The notes under the pieces are model-generated. The model saw only the letters and a program-made list of their open reading frames with translations, made no database searches and was not told the origin of the DNA. This document shows positions 21,254 through 30,134 of a stretch of 64,000 nucleotides of DNA, piece by piece. The translations under genes were made by a program, and so were the position numbers. The stretch is from Mannheimia granulomatis (lineage in GTDB: Bacteria; Pseudomonadota; Gammaproteobacteria; Enterobacterales; Pasteurellaceae): positions 1,550,001-1,614,000 of the forward strand of contig NZ_CP015030.1 of the NCBI RefSeq assembly GCF_011455695.1, in the 5' to 3' direction. The stretch's first letter is position 1. Each line of letters opens with the position of its first letter.

Positions 21254-21418
21254 TGGAATATCTTTTTGAGTGAATGAAAATAAAAACTCTCGCCCTTCAA
21301 AACTGGCGAGAGTCAGAAAATCAAGAGGTGCGATTATACAGACTTTTTCGTTTTTTGGCTACAAAACAAGCGGTGGAATTTGTAAAAGATTTTGCAAATA
21401 TCTCCCAACCTTACTCAA

Positions 21419-22102
21419 CTACCGATAATCTCTCGCCCCAAAAATCGCGGTGCCAATTCGCACCATTGTCGAACCACATTCAATTGCCGATTGCATATCG
21501 TCTGACATTCCCATTGAAAGCGTATCAATGCCGTCAAATTCCGTTTGCAAGCGGTCAAAAAGCTGTTGCATTTTGCGAAGAGCAACTTTTTGTTGTGTCG
21601 GTTCGGTTTCAGGTTTTGGAATGGCCATCAAACCTCGCAATTTCAGGTTTGGGAGTTGGGAAATCGCTTGGGCAAGTGGCAACATTTCCTCAGGCTGAAT
21701 ACCCGATTTAGAATTTTCATCACTGATATTAATTTGAATCAGTACATTGAGTGGAGCTTTATGTTGCGGGCGTTGTTCGTTTAAACGCTCGGCAATTTTG
21801 AGCCTATCTACCGTTTGAATCCAATCGAAATGAGCCGCAACTAACTTGGTTTTATTTGATTGTAACGGCCCGATGAAATGCCATTCTAGGTCTGTTCGAT
21901 TTGTAAAAAATTCGATTTTTTCAACCGCTTCCTGCACATAATTTTCACCAAAAGCAAGCTGGCCTGCCTCAATTGCCTCTTGAATAGCTGCCACTGGTTT
22001 GGTTTTAGAGACCGCCAACAAACGGACATTTTCTCGCTGATAATCACTTGAAAATTGCTGAATTTTTTGATGAATTTGCGCTAAATTCTCTGAAATCGAC
22101 AT
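21419..22102 (-). CDS. yggS: PLP homeostasis protein (YggS/PLPBP family)
   Basis: Pyridoxal-phosphate-binding barrel protein that keeps free PLP and amino-acid pools in balance; no enzyme activity is known. ATG at 22102 (MSISENLAQIH) has AGGA six bases upstream, giving 227 residues (E. coli 234); the longer ORF has no better start. The PLP lysine is in LLAVSKTKP (about residue 36). FGENYVQEAVEK, WHFIGPLQSNKTK and LSMGMSDDMQSAI are family signatures. Confidence 0.95.
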   Translation of the reverse strand: MSISENLAQIHQKIQQFSSDYQRENVRLLAVSKTKPVAAIQEAIEAGQLAFGENYVQEAVEKIEFFTNRTDLEWHFIGPLQSNKTKLVAAHFDWIQTVDRLKIAERLNEQRPQHKAPLNVLIQINISDENSKSGIQPEEMLPLAQAISQLPNLKLRGLMAIPKPETEPTQQKVALRKMQQLFDRLQTEFDGIDTLSMGMSDDMQSAIECGSTMVRIGTAIFGARDYR

Positions 22103-22171
22103 TTCTGTTCCTTTGTAAACTAAAAGCAAAACGCTATAATGGCAAAATCATACCATATTTGAGGCAAAAAA

Positions 22172-22711
22172 ATGTTAGACCTAACCAAGATTAAATTAGT
22201 CATTACTGATGTTGACGGTGTTTTAACCGACGGTGGAATGTATTACACCGACCAAGGCGAGGTAATGAAACGTTTCCACGTTCACGATGGCTTAGGGGTA
22301 AAAATGCTGCAAAACTGCGGTATTAAAGTGGCGGTACTTTCAGGTGGCGATACTGCCCTACTCCGCAAACGCCTGGAGGTGTTGAAAATTGACTTAGCCC
22401 TACTTGGCAAAATGGAAAAACGTTCTGCCTGTTTTGAATTAATGGAAAAAGCCGGCGTAACGCCCGAGCAAACCGCCTATATCGGTGACGATACCTTAGA
22501 CTTACCTGCCTTTGAGGTGTGTGGTGTGGCAATTGCCACCCGTAATGCTCACGATTACATCAAAGCCAAAGCCGATTGGGTGCTTGAAAAAGCCGGTGGC
22601 GAAGGGGCTTTCCGTGAAGTTTCCGATAAAATTCTAGAAGCCCAAGGCTTTGGCGAGATTTTTAAAACTGCTGATGGTTTTTTAACGATTGCGGAAAAAA
22701 TGGCACAGTAA
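22172..22711 (+). CDS. kdsC: 3-deoxy-D-manno-octulosonate 8-phosphate phosphatase
   Basis: HAD phosphatase that makes free KDO for the lipopolysaccharide inner core. 179 residues (Haemophilus KdsC 180). Motif I is VITDVDGVLTDG (nucleophile Asp at about position 12), motif II is VLSGGDT and motif III is YIGDDTLDLPAF. It is C0-type HAD, tetrameric in relatives. The start has GAGGCAAAAAA upstream. The gene diverges from yggS. Confidence 0.97.
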   Translation: MLDLTKIKLVITDVDGVLTDGGMYYTDQGEVMKRFHVHDGLGVKMLQNCGIKVAVLSGGDTALLRKRLEVLKIDLALLGKMEKRSACFELMEKAGVTPEQTAYIGDDTLDLPAFEVCGVAIATRNAHDYIKAKADWVLEKAGGEGAFREVSDKILEAQGFGEIFKTADGFLTIAEKMAQ

Positions 22712-22730
22712 TGCTTCTCTCAAAGGCGGA

Positions 22731-23039
22731 TTAATCCGCCTGTTTCCCTTCAATATAACACTCGAAATTATTGATATATTCATCTAAATTGGCGGTAAGC
22801 ATTTCTTTGTACTGTTCGATAAAATAGTTAATCACCTCTTCTCGCGAATCAACTAATTGTTGCTTATACTCTGCTTTGCTGGCAGCGACATAGGCGTTAA
22901 ATCTGGCACAAGCAAAAAGCATTGCATTGCTGACTTGGTTTGGTGCGATATTTTGCAAATGTGCGTTGGCAATATTAATAAAACCATCCGCACGCTGGTA
23001 AAAGGTTGGGTCAATTTGTTTATCGGTAATATTAATCAT
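22731..23039 (-). CDS. DUF3144 family protein
   Basis: Small soluble protein of 102 residues. It matches the pattern of the DUF3144 family (FYQRADGFINIANAH, then MLFACARFNAYVAA), whose members are ~90-110 residues and of unknown function. Acidic C-terminal helix. It stands alone: kdsC is convergent, and the next gene on its strand is rpoH, more than 170 bp away across a hairpin repeat. Confidence 0.7.
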   Translation of the reverse strand: MINITDKQIDPTFYQRADGFINIANAHLQNIAPNQVSNAMLFACARFNAYVAASKAEYKQQLVDSREEVINYFIEQYKEMLTANLDEYINNFECYIEGKQAD

Positions 23040-23070
23040 AAGACTCTCGTATCTACTTCTTAAAATAAAG

Positions 23071-23198
23071 ACAAGCAGTTACAAAAAGTATTGCTTTTTG
23101 AACGTTGGCTTTGCCAATGGCAGCAAAGCTGTAAATAATTTTTACCTGATTTTTTGCAAAAATACATTGCAATTTTTAAGTAAAATTTAACCGCTTGT
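23071..23198. repeat. Diverged copy of the USS-bounded multi-hairpin repeat (copy C)
   Basis: It begins with a one-base variant of the uptake signal (ACAAGCAGT), continues with GCTTTTTGAACGTTGGC-TTT-GCCAATGG and GCAGCAAAGCTG, and ends ACCGCTTGT. The middle hairpin corresponds to CGTCGGC-TCT-GCCGACG of copies A and B, with both arms changed so that pairing is kept. It lies between the DUF3144 gene and rpoH. Confidence 0.6.
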
Positions 23199-23209
23199 TT
23201 TATCATTTA

Positions 23210-24169
23210 TTAATCTTCTAAGGTAATCGCCTCTTTGATTTTCTTCAAGGCTGCGTTTTCAAGCTGGCGAACACGTTCTGCTGAAATACTGTATTTATCG
23301 GCGAGATCTTGTAAGGTCGCCTTATTATCATCTAACCAACGGGTTTTAATAATATCTTGGCTGCGTTCATCAAGCGTTGCTAAAGCATAAGCAAGCTGTG
23401 CGGTTGCTTGTCCGTTATGCTGCTCATCTTCCAGATCATCGGCAAAATTAGAGCTGCTGTCTTCAATATACATAGAGGGAGCGTAAGTATCTTCGTCATC
23501 TTCACCGGCAGGTAAATCAAAGCCGAGGTCTTGCCCGGTCATACGCGATTCCATTTCACGCACTTCCTCCACCGTCACGCCTAAATCATCGGCAACTTTT
23601 TTGATCTCTTCTTCATTAAACCACGCCAAACGATTTTTATTTTTCCGCAGATTAAAGAATAACTTACGTTGGGCTTTAGTGGTTGCTACTTTCACAATTC
23701 GCCAATTTTTCAGTACATATTCGTGAATTTCCGCCTTCACCCAATGCACCGCAAATGAAACCAAACGCACTCCCACATTCGGGTCAAAGCGTTTTACCGC
23801 CTTCATCAAGCCGATATTGCCCTCTTGGATTAAATCCGCCAGCGGCAATCCGTATCCCATATAGCCACGGGCGATGTGGATCACAAAACGCATATGCGAA
23901 AGAATAAGCTGTTTTGCTGCCTCAACATCTTCATCATAATAATAACGTTCGGCAAGCTCCTTTTCTTGCTCAGCGGAAAGAATCGGATATTGATTCGCCA
24001 TTCGGATATAGCTATCCAAATTGCCTTGCGGTACCGGCATGGATGCAGAAACTAACGCAGGGTGCATTGCTTCCACATTTGGAGAATCTTCAACTATCTC
24101 GCCCGGCTCAACAAGCTCAGCCTCAATAATTTCGGCATCTTCAATTTCATTTTCGTCAAATTTTTTCAT
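23210..24169 (-). CDS. rpoH: RNA polymerase heat-shock sigma factor sigma-32
   Basis: Directs RNA polymerase to heat-shock promoters. It has 319 residues, longer than the ~284 of E. coli because of an acidic N-terminal extension of about 43 residues ([20 protein letters not shown]...). The conserved part starts at [11 protein letters not shown]. Region 2 has [19 protein letters not shown], the RpoH box is [10 protein letters not shown], and region 4.2 has [16 protein letters not shown]. An internal ATG at 24067 (MHPALVS, preceded by GGAAG) could start a shorter form. No obvious thermosensor was checked. Confidence 0.97.
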   Translation of the reverse strand: MKKFDENEIEDAEIIEAELVEPGEIVEDSPNVEAMHPALVSASMPVPQGNLDSYIRMANQYPILSAEQEKELAERYYYDEDVEAAKQLILSHMRFVIHIARGYMGYGLPLADLIQEGNIGLMKAVKRFDPNVGVRLVSFAVHWVKAEIHEYVLKNWRIVKVATTKAQRKLFFNLRKNKNRLAWFNEEEIKKVADDLGVTVEEVREMESRMTGQDLGFDLPAGEDDEDTYAPSMYIEDSSSNFADDLEDEQHNGQATAQLAYALATLDERSQDIIKTRWLDDNKATLQDLADKYSISAERVRQLENAALKKIKEAITLED

Positions 24170-24263
24170 TCTCTATCTCTTAAAACTATCCGCAACTGAC
24201 ATATTATAACAATGTTAAACTATATCTTAGTAATATTGTAAATCTTTTCTTAGAACGTAATAA

Positions 24264-24295
24264 AAAAGTTGAGTTCCGATTGAAACTCAACTTTT
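24264..24295. terminator. Terminator after the organophosphate antiporter gene
   Basis: Arms AAAAGTTGAGTT and AACTCAACTTTT around a short loop; the A-run on the left gives the U-tail for minus-strand transcription. It separates the antiporter from rpoH. Confidence 0.85.
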
Positions 24296-24319
24296 AACAC
24301 TTAAGAATAATAGATAAAA

Positions 24320-25657
24320 TTAGGCTTTTACCGTTTTTTCCTCATGTTTAGCTAAAATTAAATAGCCAACAGCTGAAAAGGCAGAAAGAGCGGCAATAAT
24401 GGCATAAGACCAGAACCAACCAAAACTATCGGCAATAATAGGCATAATCCAGTTCGCCCCCATATTACCGATTAAATAAGCGGTCACGCCGACAAAACCA
24501 ATTGCAGTACCTGCCACATTAAGTGGCACGAAGTTAATGGTTAAGATATTTACAATTAACTGTGGCCCATAAATTAATGCCCCTAAAATACCACAAATCA
24601 CTAATAGCAATGCGTAATTTGGCGAACCACTTGCTGTCACCAGCTCATAAGCAAATACCACGCCAACCATAATAAATAAACCTATTGCGCCCATTTTTGC
24701 CATTTTATTTGGATATTTTACCGCTAACCACGCAAAAACAAGCGAACCGGGAATAGCGACCCATTCTAAAACGGAAATGGCTACATGGGATTCTGCATCG
24801 CCCATTTTGGCAACTTCGTGCAAATAAATCGGCATCCAGTCTTCAATACCAAAACGTACAAAATAGAGTGCTACGTTTACTGCGGCAACTAACAACAACG
24901 CCGGATTAAGAAAAACATATTTCCAAATTAACTGCCAATAACCAAGATTATGTTTTTCTTCCTCTGAAGCCACGTTAGACTCACCGGCATCACCATACAT
25001 TGTACGTAAGGAATCTAATCCTTCGGCTTCAGGATTATCACCTCCGTATTTCCAACAGAAAATCGCAAATAAAAGAACCAACACTGCCGGCACCAAGAAA
25101 GCAAGCAATACATTACCTGTAGAAGGCACAATGAACCCCATTGTCGTCATCATCGCAATCATCATTGGTAATAATGCTGAGCCCATATTTTGCGAAATAT
25201 TCCAACCGGCAATAGCAGCCCCTCGGGTTTTATTCGGGTAATAATTGGCAATCATATTTTGTGATGCGGGGGCCAATGCCCCTTGCACCACACCGCATAA
25301 AATTAATAGAACAGCTAAGACTATAATTGAAGTATGATAAAACCCGATAATCAAGCAAATAGCCGCACTTGCCGCCAAACAAATCGAGAACAATTTACGC
25401 AAATCAACCTTATCACCCAATGCCCCCATATAAAACTTCGCCAGTCCATAGGAAATAGTTAAGCAAGATAGCAACATTGCAATATCTGCTTTATCCCAAC
25501 CGTTAGTGACCATAATTGATTTCGACATGAGTTTAAAGTTATTACGTACCAAATAAGCACAGACATAACCTAAAAACGCTACAATAAAAATCATTTTTTG
25601 CCGTTTCAAAAATGTTGCAAATTTTTCAGGCTCTCTTTGAGCATAAGCCAAAGTCAT
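24320..25657 (-). CDS. Organophosphate:phosphate antiporter (MFS, GlpT/UhpT/PgtP family)
   Basis: Inner-membrane transporter of 445 residues with about 12 hydrophobic segments. Family marks are YVCAYLVRNNFKLMSKS at the start of TM1 (the YxxRxNF motif with the substrate Arg) and GDKVDLRKLF (MFS loop 2-3). NMIANYYPNKTRGAAIAGWN and PLNVAGTAIGF also fit the family. The substrate (glycerol 3-phosphate, hexose phosphate or phosphoglycerate) cannot be decided. No sensor genes are adjacent. A 14-bp palindrome (25745-25758) lies upstream. Confidence 0.85.
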   Translation of the reverse strand: MTLAYAQREPEKFATFLKRQKMIFIVAFLGYVCAYLVRNNFKLMSKSIMVTNGWDKADIAMLLSCLTISYGLAKFYMGALGDKVDLRKLFSICLAASAAICLIIGFYHTSIIVLAVLLILCGVVQGALAPASQNMIANYYPNKTRGAAIAGWNISQNMGSALLPMMIAMMTTMGFIVPSTGNVLLAFLVPAVLVLLFAIFCWKYGGDNPEAEGLDSLRTMYGDAGESNVASEEEKHNLGYWQLIWKYVFLNPALLLVAAVNVALYFVRFGIEDWMPIYLHEVAKMGDAESHVAISVLEWVAIPGSLVFAWLAVKYPNKMAKMGAIGLFIMVGVVFAYELVTASGSPNYALLLVICGILGALIYGPQLIVNILTINFVPLNVAGTAIGFVGVTAYLIGNMGANWIMPIIADSFGWFWSYAIIAALSAFSAVGYLILAKHEEKTVKA

Positions 25658-25744
25658 GGAGAACTCCTTAAGTTAAAATAACTGTGATGAAGTGAAGATT
25701 TGGAAAATCTAGACACATACTATTCCCAATATTCGAAAAAACAA

Positions 25745-25758
25745 GAGATCTAGATCTC
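25745..25758. promoter_or_regulatory. Palindrome GAGATCTAGATCTC upstream of the antiporter gene
   Basis: Perfect 14-bp dyad, 87 bases upstream of the antiporter ATG. With flanks it reads TGAGATCTAGATCTCT on the minus strand, two mismatches from the CRP core TGTGA-N6-TCACA. Possible operator; not proven. Confidence 0.4.
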
Positions 25759-25790
25759 ATTTTGAACAAAAAACATATTTGCAAAATTTT

Positions 25791-25819
25791 TTGCAAATCT
25801 GACCGCTTTCCGCTAGAAT
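25791..25819 (+). promoter_or_regulatory. ssrA promoter
   Basis: TTGCAA (25791-25796), 17-base spacer, TAGAAT (25814-25819). Transcription would start near 25827-25832, at the tmRNA 5' end. Confidence 0.75.
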
Positions 25820-25831
25820 TACCAGACTTTT

Positions 25832-26198
25832 GGGGCTGATTTTGGATTCGACGGGATTGGCGAAGCCCAAGGTGCATGTCGAGGTGCGGTAGGCCTCGTA
25901 AACAAACCGCAAAAAAATAGTCGCAAACGACGAACAATACGCTTTAGCAGCTTAATAACCTGCTTTAAAGCCTTATCTCCTCAGCTTCCGCTCGTAAGAC
26001 GAGGGTAAAGATAAGTCACCCAAAACGAGATCGTGTTGAAGCCGCAGCTATAGGATCGAAGCACTAAATTGAACATAGCTAGTTTATTCATTGCGTGTCT
26101 GTCCGCTGTGGATAAGCGAAATTAAAGACTAGACTAAACATGTAGTACTGAAGGTAGAGAAGTTTCGGACGGGGGTTCAAATCCCCCCAGCTCCACCA
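25832..26198 (+). ncRNA. ssrA: Transfer-messenger RNA (tmRNA)
   Basis: Rescues stalled ribosomes by adding a degradation tag. The 5' tRNA-like half starts GGGGCTGATTTTGGATTCGA. The tag reading frame is at 25923-25952, peptide ANDEQYALAA, followed by TAA, in the context TAGTCGCAAACGACGAACAA, very close to E. coli. The 3' end has the T-arm GGGGGTTCAAATCCCCCC and CCACCA (26193-26198 end CTCCACCA). Length 367. Pseudoknot sequences occur between. The 3' end is a known target for integrases. Confidence 0.98.
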
Positions 26199-26226
26199 CC
26201 AATAAATGTCACCCAGTGTCACAGAA

Positions 26227-26264
26227 GGTCAAAATCGTTGGTAAATCAAGGTTTTGACCTTTTT
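26227..26264 (+). terminator. tmRNA terminator
   Basis: Arms GGTCAAAA and TTTTGACC with a 13-base loop, followed by TTTTTTATT, 30 bases past the tmRNA 3' end. Confidence 0.85.
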
Positions 26265-26447
26265 TATTGTGTCAAAAAGTGTCATCTAGTATCATATCAG
26301 CTCAAATATTTTGTAGGGGCTTATGTAGGTGTGGCTTATCATCTACAAAAATGCACCTACATTAACCGAGAGAATACTAGACGGAACACGCTATACAAAT
26401 GTTATTCTAAAACACAGTATTACAAACTGGACTTAATCCAGCCGCCA

Positions 26448-26478
26448 AGCCCTTAATGATAAATTAAGGGCTTTTTTA
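26448..26478 (+). terminator. Orphan rho-independent terminator
   Basis: AAGCCCTTAAT, loop, ATTAAGGGCTT followed by TTTT. No intact gene ends here; may terminate leftover transcription from an eroded gene or an unseen small RNA. Confidence 0.75.
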
Positions 26479-26745
26479 TCACTTTCTATCACTTTATTCT
26501 TCACACAAAACATAAAATGTTTAGGTAATTATTTTTCATAATATAATTGCCTCAATATTGTGACCAGAGAAACGGGTGACTTTTGATTTTAGGAGTACAT
26601 TTAGGAGTACAAGAGAAATTTGAATTGAGACAAATCCTTATTTATCAATACCTGAACAACGTCAATTCAGATGACCCCAGCTCATTTCTATTAATTTCGC
26701 AAATACGAAATTCTAAGTAGAGAGAATTCTACTATTGAAAAATAG

Positions 26746-26761
26746 TGTGACCTATCTCACA
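26746..26761 (+). promoter_or_regulatory. CRP-binding site upstream of tsuA
   Basis: TGTGACCTATCTCACA: perfect TGTGA-N6-TCACA, centred about 94 bases upstream of the tsuA ATG. A TTGACA at 26779 may be a -35 element, without a convincing -10 at 17 bases. Confidence 0.75.
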
Positions 26762-26847
26762 AAACGATCATAGTAATCTTGACAGCCATATTCATTTAAA
26801 CAAAAATCCAATTCTCATTTTTCAATACATTATACTAAGGTTTAGTT

Positions 26848-27885
26848 ATGTTTTGGTCTTTCTTTTCAGCCTTGCTAATCGGTGGATTACTTGGTTTTGT
26901 CTTTCAACGCTCCCGCTTCTGCCTGACAGGTGGGTTTCGCGATATGTATCTTCTCAAAAACAACCGAATGTTCTATGCATTGCTCATCGCTATTTCTGTA
27001 CAAAGTATCGGTGTGGTTTCGCTGATTGAGTTGGGTTTTATCGCCTCTCCTTATAAAGATTTTTCACTTCCTGCAACAATTATCGGCTCACTCATTTTCG
27101 GGATGAGCATTATCTTAGCCAGCGGTTGTGCCACTGGAACTTGGTATCATGCCGGTGAAGGCTTGATCAGTGCTTGGATTGCTTTGGTAATGTATATGCT
27201 CAGTGCTGCGGCAATGCGTTTCGGTGTATTAAGTGAGTTCACCAAGTCAATGATGCAATACGGCAAAATGGAAGAAAATTTAGCTGCTATCTTTGGTGTG
27301 CCGATTTGGTTATTAGTCGGTATCTTAGTTATTGCTACTGCTATCCTTGTTTATCGCACTTTATCCAGACCTGCCTTAAAAGTGGCTGCATTACCGCGCA
27401 AATGGACAGGGCTTCGTCACTATCTATTTGAAAAACGCTATCACCCATTCTTTGCCGCCGTGCTGATTGGTTTATTAGCCTTTTCTGCTTGGGGAGTAAA
27501 TGCGAGCAACGGTAAATCGGGTGGCCTAAGCATTACTGGCCCGTCTGCCAACATTGTACGCTATATAGTCACAGGCGATGCAAAATTGATTAACTGGGGA
27601 GTATTTCTTGTTATTGGTATTATGCTTGGCTCTTATATTGCAGCCAAAGGCAGCAAAGAATTTAAATGGCGTATGCCTGATTTAGCCACTTGCCGTAATA
27701 GCGTGATTGGCGGATTGCTAATGGGCGTTGGTGCTTCACTGGCTGGCGGGTGTACGATCGGAAACGGCTTAACCGCTACTGCAGTAATGAGTGCCAAAGG
27801 CTGGATTTCCCTCTTTTTCATTATGATAGGCGTATGGATTATGACCCATTTCGTCTATGTTCGACCAACTAGGCAGTCTAAATAA
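26848..27885 (+). CDS. tsuA: Thiosulfate/sulfur uptake permease, YeeE/YedE (TsuA) family
   Basis: Polytopic inner-membrane protein of 345 residues with about nine or more hydrophobic segments. The three conserved cysteines used for thiosulfate passage in TsuA homologues are in FQRSRFCLTGGF (Cys25), LASGCATGTW (about 93) and LAGGCTIGNGLTA (about 290). It is followed 11 bases later by a TusA-like partner, as yeeE-yeeD in E. coli. AAGG lies upstream of the ATG. Thiosulfate as substrate is inferred from the family; gene name by homology. Confidence 0.85.
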   Translation: MFWSFFSALLIGGLLGFVFQRSRFCLTGGFRDMYLLKNNRMFYALLIAISVQSIGVVSLIELGFIASPYKDFSLPATIIGSLIFGMSIILASGCATGTWYHAGEGLISAWIALVMYMLSAAAMRFGVLSEFTKSMMQYGKMEENLAAIFGVPIWLLVGILVIATAILVYRTLSRPALKVAALPRKWTGLRHYLFEKRYHPFFAAVLIGLLAFSAWGVNASNGKSGGLSITGPSANIVRYIVTGDAKLINWGVFLVIGIMLGSYIAAKGSKEFKWRMPDLATCRNSVIGGLLMGVGASLAGGCTIGNGLTATAVMSAKGWISLFFIMIGVWIMTHFVYVRPTRQSK

Positions 27886-27896
27886 GGAGAATAACG

Positions 27897-28121
27897 ATGC
27901 GTTATGAACTTGATACAAAAGGGCATTTATGCCCCTATCCTCTTATGGAAGCAAAAAAGAAAATCGTTGATCTTAACATTGGTGACGAATTAGCTATCCA
28001 ATTTACCTGTGCCGAAGCTACAGAAAACCTTCCACGTTGGGCGGCAGAAAACAATTATCCCGTCACTCATTTTGCACAAATAGGCGATGCAGCTTGGGAA
28101 ATTGTAATTCAAAAATCCTAA
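27897..28121 (+). CDS. TusA-family sulfur carrier (YeeD/TsuB type)
   Basis: 74-residue cytoplasmic protein with the sulfur-accepting motif KGHLCPYPLMEAK (Cys12-Pro-x-Pro) of the TusA/SirA fold. In E. coli YeeD accepts sulfur from thiosulfate brought in by YeeE. Ribosome-binding site AAGGAG is nine bases before the ATG. A separate housekeeping TusA for tRNA thiolation is expected elsewhere. Confidence 0.88.
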   Translation: MRYELDTKGHLCPYPLMEAKKKIVDLNIGDELAIQFTCAEATENLPRWAAENNYPVTHFAQIGDAAWEIVIQKS

Positions 28122-28137
28122 GTAGAACAAAAAGATC

Positions 28138-28158
28138 AAAAGGGGCAAAGCCCCTTTT
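28138..28158. terminator. Bidirectional terminator between tsuB-like gene and cysE
   Basis: AAAAGGGGC, loop AAA, GCCCCTTTT, between convergent genes. Confidence 0.9.
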
Positions 28159-28196
28159 CATTTGCAAAATTTTGCTAAAAATCGACCGCTTGCCGA

Positions 28197-29012
28197 TTAA
28201 ATACCATCACCAAACAAGCCTTGTTCATCTTCAAAATATTGGTTCATATCAAATGCCGGTTTTTGTTCTGATGATTTGCCGATAATGCGTGCCGGTACCC
28301 CTGCAGCAGTTGCGTGGTCTGGAATTGGCTGTAATACCACAGAATTTGCACCAATTTTGGAATAGCGTCCGATTTCAATATTCCCTAAAATCTTCGCTCC
28401 TGCCCCAATCATCACACCCTCACGAATTTTTGGGTGTCGGTCTCCATGTTCTTTGCCTGTTCCCCCTAGCGTTACGCCTTGTAGGATCGATACATCATTT
28501 TCAATTACCGAGGTTTCGCCCACTACAATACCTGTTGCGTGGTCAAACATAATGCCGCAGCCTACTTTGGCAGCAGGATGAATATCCACATCAAAGGCAA
28601 CTGAAATTTCATTTTGTAAATAAACGGCGAGAGCTTTTCTACCTTGATTCCAAAGATAATGGGTGACACGATAACTTTGTAAAGCGTGAAATCCTTTTAA
28701 ATAAAGTAAGGTCGTTGTCCATTTATCAACTGCTGGGTCTCGGGTGCGAACAGCATTAATATCGCAGGCTGCACTATGGATAATTCGAGGATCTGCACGA
28801 TAGGCTTCTTCAATAATCTCTTTTAGAGCAATCGCCGGCATAATGGAATTAGCAAGTTTATTGGCCAAAATATAGCTAAGAGAGCTTCCTAAATGTGAGT
28901 GCTTTAAAATAGTAGAATGGAAAAAGCTTGCAAGCATTGGCTCACACTCAACTAACTGCTGAGCTTCCGCCCGGATTTCCTGCCAGATTTTATCAACTTC
29001 TAATTTATCCAT
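28197..29012 (-). CDS. cysE: Serine O-acetyltransferase
   Basis: Makes O-acetylserine, the carbon skeleton for cysteine synthesis, and is normally inhibited by cysteine. The ATG at 29012 has GAGG six bases upstream and gives 271 residues (E. coli 273); a longer ORF to 29042 would overlap gpsA. The left-handed beta-helix repeats are in the C-terminal half (DIHPAAKVGCGIMFDHATGIVVGE-type hexapeptides), with the catalytic His-Asp. It follows gpsA by 10 bases, the conserved secB-gpsA-cysE order. Confidence 0.97.
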   Translation of the reverse strand: MDKLEVDKIWQEIRAEAQQLVECEPMLASFFHSTILKHSHLGSSLSYILANKLANSIMPAIALKEIIEEAYRADPRIIHSAACDINAVRTRDPAVDKWTTTLLYLKGFHALQSYRVTHYLWNQGRKALAVYLQNEISVAFDVDIHPAAKVGCGIMFDHATGIVVGETSVIENDVSILQGVTLGGTGKEHGDRHPKIREGVMIGAGAKILGNIEIGRYSKIGANSVVLQPIPDHATAAGVPARIIGKSSEQKPAFDMNQYFEDEQGLFGDGI

Positions 29013-29022
29013 AGTATCCTCT

Positions 29023-30033
29023 TTATTCACCTTTACGTTCACGACCTAATAGAGTGGTTACCACATCTTTTGCATTTTTTTGGCAAAACAGCATTTGGTA
29101 GATTTGCTCTACAATTGGCATCTCTACGCCTTGTTTTTGCGCTAGCAGATAAGTCTCTTTGGTATTATAAAAACCTTCCACTACTTGTCCGATTTCGGCA
29201 ATTGCCGATTCTGCCGATTTTCCCTGCCCTAATGCTAAACCAAAACGGCGGTTACGGGATTGGTTATCGGTACAAGTCAGCACCAGATCACCTAAGCCGG
29301 CCATGCCGGTAAAGGTTTTTGGATCAGCTCCGAGCGATACGCCTAAGCGACTGATTTCTGCTAATCCTCGGGTAATTAATGCCGTTCTAGCATTAGCACC
29401 AAAGCCCATGCCATCTGAAATACCGGCACCAATTGCAATCACATTTTTAATTGCCCCGCCAAGCTGTACGCCTACCATATCATTATTTAAGTAAACACGG
29501 AATGCCTTTGAGCAATGAATTCGCTGCTGCATTTCATCGGCAAAAACAGGATCAGTTGAAGCAAGCGAAATAGCAGTCGGCAAACCAGCTGCAAGTTCTT
29601 TAGCAAAAGTTGGGCCGGAAAGTACCGCTAGCGGATAAGATTTCCCGAGAATCTCTTCTGCCACCGTTTGTAATAACCGCCCGGTATCGCGTTCAAGCCC
29701 TTTGGTCGCCCACATGATGCGGTGCTGTTTGGATAAAAACGGCTTAATTTGTGCCAACACATCAGAAAAAACGTGGCTAGGAACAACAATCAGCAGATCT
29801 TTTGCTTTTTGTAATGCAATCGCTAAATCTGCCAACACGTCCAATGCTTCAGGGAAAACAATATCCGGTAAAAACTCTTGGTTCATTCGTTGCTCGGCAA
29901 GCTGTGCCATTTTTTGCGGATTATGTCCCCATAAATAGGTTTTGTGCCCATTACGAGCAAGAGCAATAGCTAACGCAGTCCCATAAGAGCCTGCCCCTAA
30001 AACAGTAATAGGTTCAGAATAGATTTCACTCAT
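29023..30033 (-). CDS. gpsA: Glycerol-3-phosphate dehydrogenase (NAD(P)+)
   Basis: Reduces dihydroxyacetone phosphate to sn-glycerol 3-phosphate for phospholipid synthesis. 336 residues. The Rossmann motif [15 protein letters not shown] is at the start. Active-site segments are [26 protein letters not shown] (catalytic Lys) and [11 protein letters not shown]. Full length. It lies between secB and cysE, with a terminator upstream after secB. Confidence 0.97.
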   Translation of the reverse strand: MSEIYSEPITVLGAGSYGTALAIALARNGHKTYLWGHNPQKMAQLAEQRMNQEFLPDIVFPEALDVLADLAIALQKAKDLLIVVPSHVFSDVLAQIKPFLSKQHRIMWATKGLERDTGRLLQTVAEEILGKSYPLAVLSGPTFAKELAAGLPTAISLASTDPVFADEMQQRIHCSKAFRVYLNNDMVGVQLGGAIKNVIAIGAGISDGMGFGANARTALITRGLAEISRLGVSLGADPKTFTGMAGLGDLVLTCTDNQSRNRRFGLALGQGKSAESAIAEIGQVVEGFYNTKETYLLAQKQGVEMPIVEQIYQMLFCQKNAKDVVTTLLGRERKGE

Positions 30034-30089
30034 ATTTACTCCGCAAAATACTCAAAAATTGCAAAAAATTAAAGAAATATAACCGCTTA

Positions 30090-30122
30090 TAAAAAAATAG
30101 GTATGCAATGCATACCTATTTT
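30090..30122 (-). terminator. Terminator after secB
   Basis: Arms AAAATAGGTATGC and GCATACCTATTTT (13 bp), with a run of A on the left that becomes the U-tail on the minus strand. It should uncouple gpsA-cysE from secB, so gpsA may have its own promoter or rely on readthrough. Confidence 0.85.
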
Positions 30123-30134
30123 GATTGAAAATGC

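Larger units (their letters stand above)
26199..26847. other. 650-bp region without a convincing gene after tmRNA
   Basis: Contains the tmRNA terminator, short repeats of the form GTGTCA/TATCA (about 26207-26300), and an inverted pair GTAGGTG / CACCTAC (26325-26360). It also holds a second strong terminator with stem AAGCCCTTAAT/ATTAAGGGCTT plus T-run near 26448-26478 that no gene accounts for, and a direct repeat TTTAGGAGTACA-like (26588-26612). A 72-codon ORF at 26238-26456 has no recognisable features. The content fits a decayed integration site next to ssrA. Confidence 0.5.

Noticed and set aside
25745-25758. Palindrome before the antiporter gene as a definite CRP site
   Set aside because: Two mismatches from the core; kept only as a possible operator.
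26238-26456. 72-codon ORF after tmRNA
   Set aside because: No ribosome-binding site or known motif, it spans the tmRNA terminator's far arm and ends at another terminator, and its composition is that of the A/T-rich gap.
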